A DNA stretch of 64,000 nucleotides, taken from the NCBI RefSeq assembly GCF_014805625.2, contig NW_023998557.1:1-64000 (forward strand). The letters are read 5' to 3'. The notes beneath the pieces are model-generated. The model did not search any database. It saw nothing but the letters and a program-made list of their open reading frames with translations, and was not told where the DNA came from. This stretch comes from Glossina fuscipes (Eukaryota; Arthropoda; Insecta; Diptera; Glossinidae). Below, in pieces: positions 60,125 to 64,000 of the stretch (position 1 is the stretch's first letter; each line of letters starts with the position of its first letter). The translations under genes and the position numbers were made by a program.

Positions 60125-60870
60125 ACTTCTTACTTTAAACTCCTGAACCTACTACAACACTGGTAAAGACAGCACAAACCTGTTATAAATCATTGCCAAT
60201 ATGTAGTTTTAGATTAATTAAAATAACTAAACTTTGCTTAAAGACACTTACTTATATGCTAAGAGTTCTACTATTTAGTGGAAGATTGTTCCAACAACGG
60301 GCGCAACGTGCAACGAATGGCTTACTTCGTTATGATTTGACGATTTCTACTAGATCTGCTAAAATGAAATTGCATGTAAAGGAAGCAGGGTGATTGAAAC
60401 CTAAGCATTTTAATTAAGTAAATTAATTAATTAATTATGTCTACATTTAAGGTAGTCTTCAAACGAAAATTCTAAAAATGTTCGGACCAAAAAGGACACA
60501 TGATTTCGGACGAACATTATAGATAACCCGCACGACCTTTTGAATGGCTGAGTTTAGCGTAGCAATATTATAAAGAGAACACATTCGATGACCACTTCAA
60601 TACGGTAATTAATATGTGACATTAAAAGAGTGTGAGCGAGTTTAAGTTTGCTGCTAATTGATAGATCAACATTGAGATTGTAGAGTATTCGCAAAGCCAG
60701 ACGACTTTTGTATTAATTTTATCCATACGTAGGTTAAAGTTCATTTTGTTATTGATTGGTATTGCAAGACATGGCATAGATTTCACGAATTCAATATACC
60801 TATTAAATATTTTGATACACCACTATGTCGAGCGCGATTGTAGAACAGGTACATATATGAAAGAAAACTG
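60125..60870 (-). pseudogene. LINE ORF2 C-terminal remnant (CR1/Jockey-like)
   Basis: Minus-strand translation with frame changes gives LALRILYNLNVDLSISSKLK, LAHTLLMSHINYRIEVV and LNSAIQKVVRVIYNVRPKS. This matches the LKLAHTLLxxxxxYxxEV..LN.A..KVVRY.YN.R region after the RT palm in CR1-like LINEs. A later piece, SRNRQII followed by RPLLEQSSTK, matches the final RNRQ..W..LP block. It is old and non-functional, and the other LINE domains are absent. Confidence 0.65.
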
Positions 60871-61097
60871 TAAAAGAGATATATATTTTAAAAAATTAAG
60901 TCAACAATGATAAACGTCAAAATTAGGGAGCAGAATTTCAAAGATATTTCGTGTGAACTACTTTAAGATACTTCTTCTTCTGCTGTTATTCAGCAAACCA
61001 GCAACCGAAGACTCGCTCTGATGTGTATTTATCTATTTACGGAAAACTGTTCAATTTTTTCTTGAAAAAAAGGAAAAATCAAGTTATCAAATTTAAG

Positions 61098-64000
61098 TAT
61101 TATTATTATTATTATTATTTTAATTTTAGACTAATGAATTGAATTCTTAGACTAAAAAAAAGAGACATTGAGCACTAGCAACACAGGCTATCGGCTCTAA
61201 TTTAAATAAATGGATATTAGATAATAAGCTTAGTAGTATTAATAAAGTAAAATATTGAATTGATATTCTGTTCTGAAGTTGATTGTAGAATGTTCAAAGG
61301 GTTAATCGTTCCAAATGCAATACTTCTAGCCAAGGAAAAGTTGAGGCAGTCGCAGAGAATGTGCTTTATAGTAAGAGTTTGTCCACAACAGCAGATTGGG
61401 GGAGAAGACTTCTTCAGAATCCATTGGTGAGTTGCAATTGTATGACCAAGGCGAATTCTCGAAAATGTTTGGATCTTGGTTTTCTCAACATTTGTTGGAT
61501 ATAAAGGTGGAGTTAATTGAGGGTTAATGAAAGAGTAGTGTTGATTGAATTTTCTCTTTAACTTTTCTTCCAATGTATCTTTGAAGATCCAACTTTTCCA
61601 TGACATCATCCATAATTAGAGGAGCAGAAGCAGCATACTTTGCCGCTAGATCAGTCTGCTCATTTCCCAGTAAACCGATGTGACTTGGTACCCATAACAT
61701 TTTAATTTTTCCGTCGGGTGTAGTAATTATATTCCTTAATTTGTTGATGGTGCTCCATCTCGAAGTCGAAGGGTTCCGGGTAGCTAGTAATACAGACAAA
61801 CTGTCAGTAACAATGACGGTTTTGAGTTTGTTTTTATGGGCAAGGTTGGCAGCGTGAAGGATAGCTCTGGCTTCGGTTATGAAAGTTGAAGTGCTTTCGT
61901 GAAATATGTGGTTGAGAAGAACACGTCCTGTAGCATCTACCACCGCACAAGCAGGAGGCAGACCAGGAGATTTTGAGCCGTCTGTGTACAAAAGATTCCA
62001 ACCAATATTGTCCAATACTTGGGTTTTCTCAGCTATTAGATTCCTGAAGACGTAATTTGGAGTATCTTCTTTCTTGTGCATAGACAGTGAGATGTCAAAA
62101 GAGCAGTCTTTGAAAATCCAGGGAGGTTTAACACCAAAAGAGCGGGAAATTTTTAAGGGAATGTTCAATTCCTTTGCGATGCACAAACAATGGTCAATTG
62201 CAGATGGTGACTTTGGAATTTTCTTCGCAATAATAATCTTTCTTACGTCATCACCGAGAATGGATTTGTTTGAATTAAGAAGCTTAGGGACTATTTTAGC
62301 TTTTAACTCATACAGTCTATTTTCTAAGGTTGGGAGACCAGTTTCAATTATAATAGTATTTATGGGCGTCGTCCGAAAAGCATAACAACTTGCTCTAACG
62401 GCTTGGACCGGTTTAAGGATGTTGATATTAGATTTGCAGCTATTGCCATAAATTATCAAAGCATAGTCAATCTTGCTTAACACAAGCATTTTGGTAAGAT
62501 AAGCGATAGTGTTAATATGCGCATGGCTTCTCCAAGCAACGTACTGTATGAAATTTACTCTTGTTAAAAGGGAGTTTTTTAAAAGAAGGCAGTGTGCTTT
62601 CCAACGATAATTGTTTGAGAACGTGAGCCCGAGAACATGGAGCGTCTGCACATTTAGTACTGGTAAGCCGTTAATATGCATCAGTAGATGTCCTGCATCG
62701 CACATTTGTTTTCGACAAATGTGCATTTTTTTTGATTTTTGTATAGAGATTATAGCTCCTGACGAGTTTGCCCATGTGGAGATCTCACATGCAATAGATT
62801 CGAGGATGTTGACTGCCTTCGTGCTATCTTTTTCTTTTGTAAAAATGTATACATCGTTTGCGTAGAGGCATTGTTCCACTCTTGGTACACGGCAAAGAAT
62901 TTCGCTAATTTCGTTGAAAGCGATCTGGAAAAGCGTGACAGAGAGAGGAGATCCTTGCGGAATGCCATTCTTTAGCGGAAAGGAATCAGAAAGATGATTG
63001 TTGATTCTAACTTTGAACCGCCGATGCGACATGAATGATTTGATGTAGTTGAAGAATTTGGGTCCAACATTCCATGATTTCAAGAGTCTTAAGATAACAT
63101 GAAGACCAACTCTGTCAAATGCTTTTTCGAAATCAATTGAGAGAATTGTTACGTGATTTCGTTCGGAAATTACTTTGCTTGTGAAATAATCAATATGTAA
63201 CAGAGCGTCGATGCATCCTCTACCCCGCTTGAAACCAACTTGTTGCTTTGTTATCAGGTTCTTGGATTCAAGAAACCAGGATAATCTAGATGCCATAATC
63301 TTCTCTAAAACCTTAGAGAAGCAAGATAAAAGAGAAATTGGGCGATAATCAGATGCGATGGAGACATTTTTTGACTTTGGAATTGGAACGTTGCCATTTT
63401 CCACATGTAGGGTATATGGCCAGTCATAAATACCATATTATATAGGTCCAGTAATTTCTTTTTACTAGACTTAGACATAGCACTGATCATTTGGTATGAG
63501 ATGCGGTCTAGACCAGGTGTCTTCCCCTTCAAATTGGAGAGACAACTTCCAAGTTCTGAGGTAGATACGCTATTTTCCAGGAACATGGCACATCTATCGA
63601 TATTATTTGAAGGAGATATTGAAGTCCTTTTATTTTCAATGAAAGCACTGTAGAAGTTGCTGTCAGAGGAGTATTCGCACCACACTTTTCCAAAGTAATT
63701 AGAAATCTCATCTGCGTCAGTTAAAGTTCCATTGGGAGTGCAGATAGCAGAAATTTGGTTCAGGTTTGAAGTCCCATTAAGTCTGTTGATTTTGTTCCAG
63801 ACAACTTTCATTGATGTATTTCTGTGAATTCGTCTCGAGAAAAGTTCGAAACTAAGTGCCTTTGATTTCCGTAATTCCTTCCTGAATAGAGCATTGGCCT
63901 TTTTGTATAATAACAAGTGATTTTGATCAGGACATCTCTTAAAGCGGTGCCATAGATCCATTTTATTTTTCCTCAAAAACGAAAGCGTGTTGTTCCACCA
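61098..64000 (-). mobile_element. I-clade LINE, second copy, continues past the window
   Basis: The 3' end is the (TAT)n run at 61098-61120, which is a (TAA/AAT)n tail on the element strand. The 3' UTR has the GCCGATAGCC block, and ORF2 fills the rest. The element is very similar along its length to the copy at 49.4-53.5 kb and in the tail to that at 48.7 kb. The 5' part lies outside the window, so whether it keeps an endonuclease cannot be seen. Confidence 0.93.
61217..63976 (-). pseudogene. I-clade LINE ORF2: RT, RNase H, C-terminal zinc motif
   Basis: Three overlapping frames make up the gene. Piece 63976-63305 is the linker. Piece 63404-61524 is 626 codons: RT with ASDYRPISLLSC, motif A LSIDFEKAFD, motif B NGIPQGSPLS and motif C YANDVYIF at 62853-62864, followed by RNase H with LLYTDGSKS, TEAR, VTDSLSV and VPSHIGLLGNEQTDLAAKYA. 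Piece 61609-61217 has the CCCGQTLTIKHILCDC end. A deletion of about 26 bases near 61545, compared with the plus copy, causes the last frameshift. All RNase H acids are kept here, but the RT motif C is YAND, as in the other copy. Confidence 0.9.

Overview
This is a stretch of eukaryotic, AT-rich, fly-type nuclear DNA. The best guess is a calyptrate dipteran such as a tsetse-like fly. The guess rests on an intact, insect-like Rpt1 proteasome gene, on introns with GT..AG borders, and on a transposon mix of I-clade, Jockey/CR1-like and R1-like LINEs, mariner, piggyBac and LTR elements. A dispersed repeat with a GATCGATT..AATCGATC core also recurs; I recall this repeat from calyptrate genomes but could not check it. 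The species cannot be fixed from the window.

Layout. At 1-4.4 kb lies the only clearly functional host locus. One exon of a LysM-domain membrane protein gene (LYSMD3/4-like) ends at a strong donor at 1751. The complete intronless Rpt1 gene (2401-3702) follows on the same strand, and then the transmembrane last exon of the LysM gene (3872-4167). Rpt1 therefore appears to sit inside a LysM-gene intron. At 4.4-19 kb is a graveyard of broken elements: CR1-like LINE pieces, a solo LTR with a perfect 5-bp target duplication, a mariner, an R1-type LINE 5' piece, a Jockey-like LINE that has lost its RT palm, and an LTR-like block. From 19 to 41 kb the DNA is very AT-rich with no recognisable gene. 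It carries two or three mariner scraps, several copies of the dispersed repeat, and one well-preserved tRNA-derived SINE at 38.5 kb. At 41.3-43.3 kb is a piggyBac element with TTAA at both ends and a frameshifted transposase. From 43 to 48.5 kb there are AT-rich sequence and a TA microsatellite, then a 100-N assembly gap. At 48.7-53.5 kb an I-clade LINE fragment (+) lies tail-to-tail with a longer I-clade LINE (-) that lacks its endonuclease. From 53.5 to 61 kb there is another AT-rich stretch with more repeat copies, a second SINE, and R1-like and CR1-like LINE scraps. At 61.1-64 kb is a second I-clade LINE (-) that runs off the window.

How it fits together. Host function is limited to proteasome base assembly (Rpt1) and a LysM membrane protein. 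The rest is transposable-element ecology. The most interesting relation is that the two tRNA-derived SINEs carry a 3' end resembling the 3' end of the I-clade LINEs in the same window: a shared GCCGATAGCC block, an AGTCT.AGAATT block, and a (TAA)n tail. Both SINEs are flanked by perfect 13-14 bp target duplications. This looks like a SINE family mobilised by an I-clade LINE.
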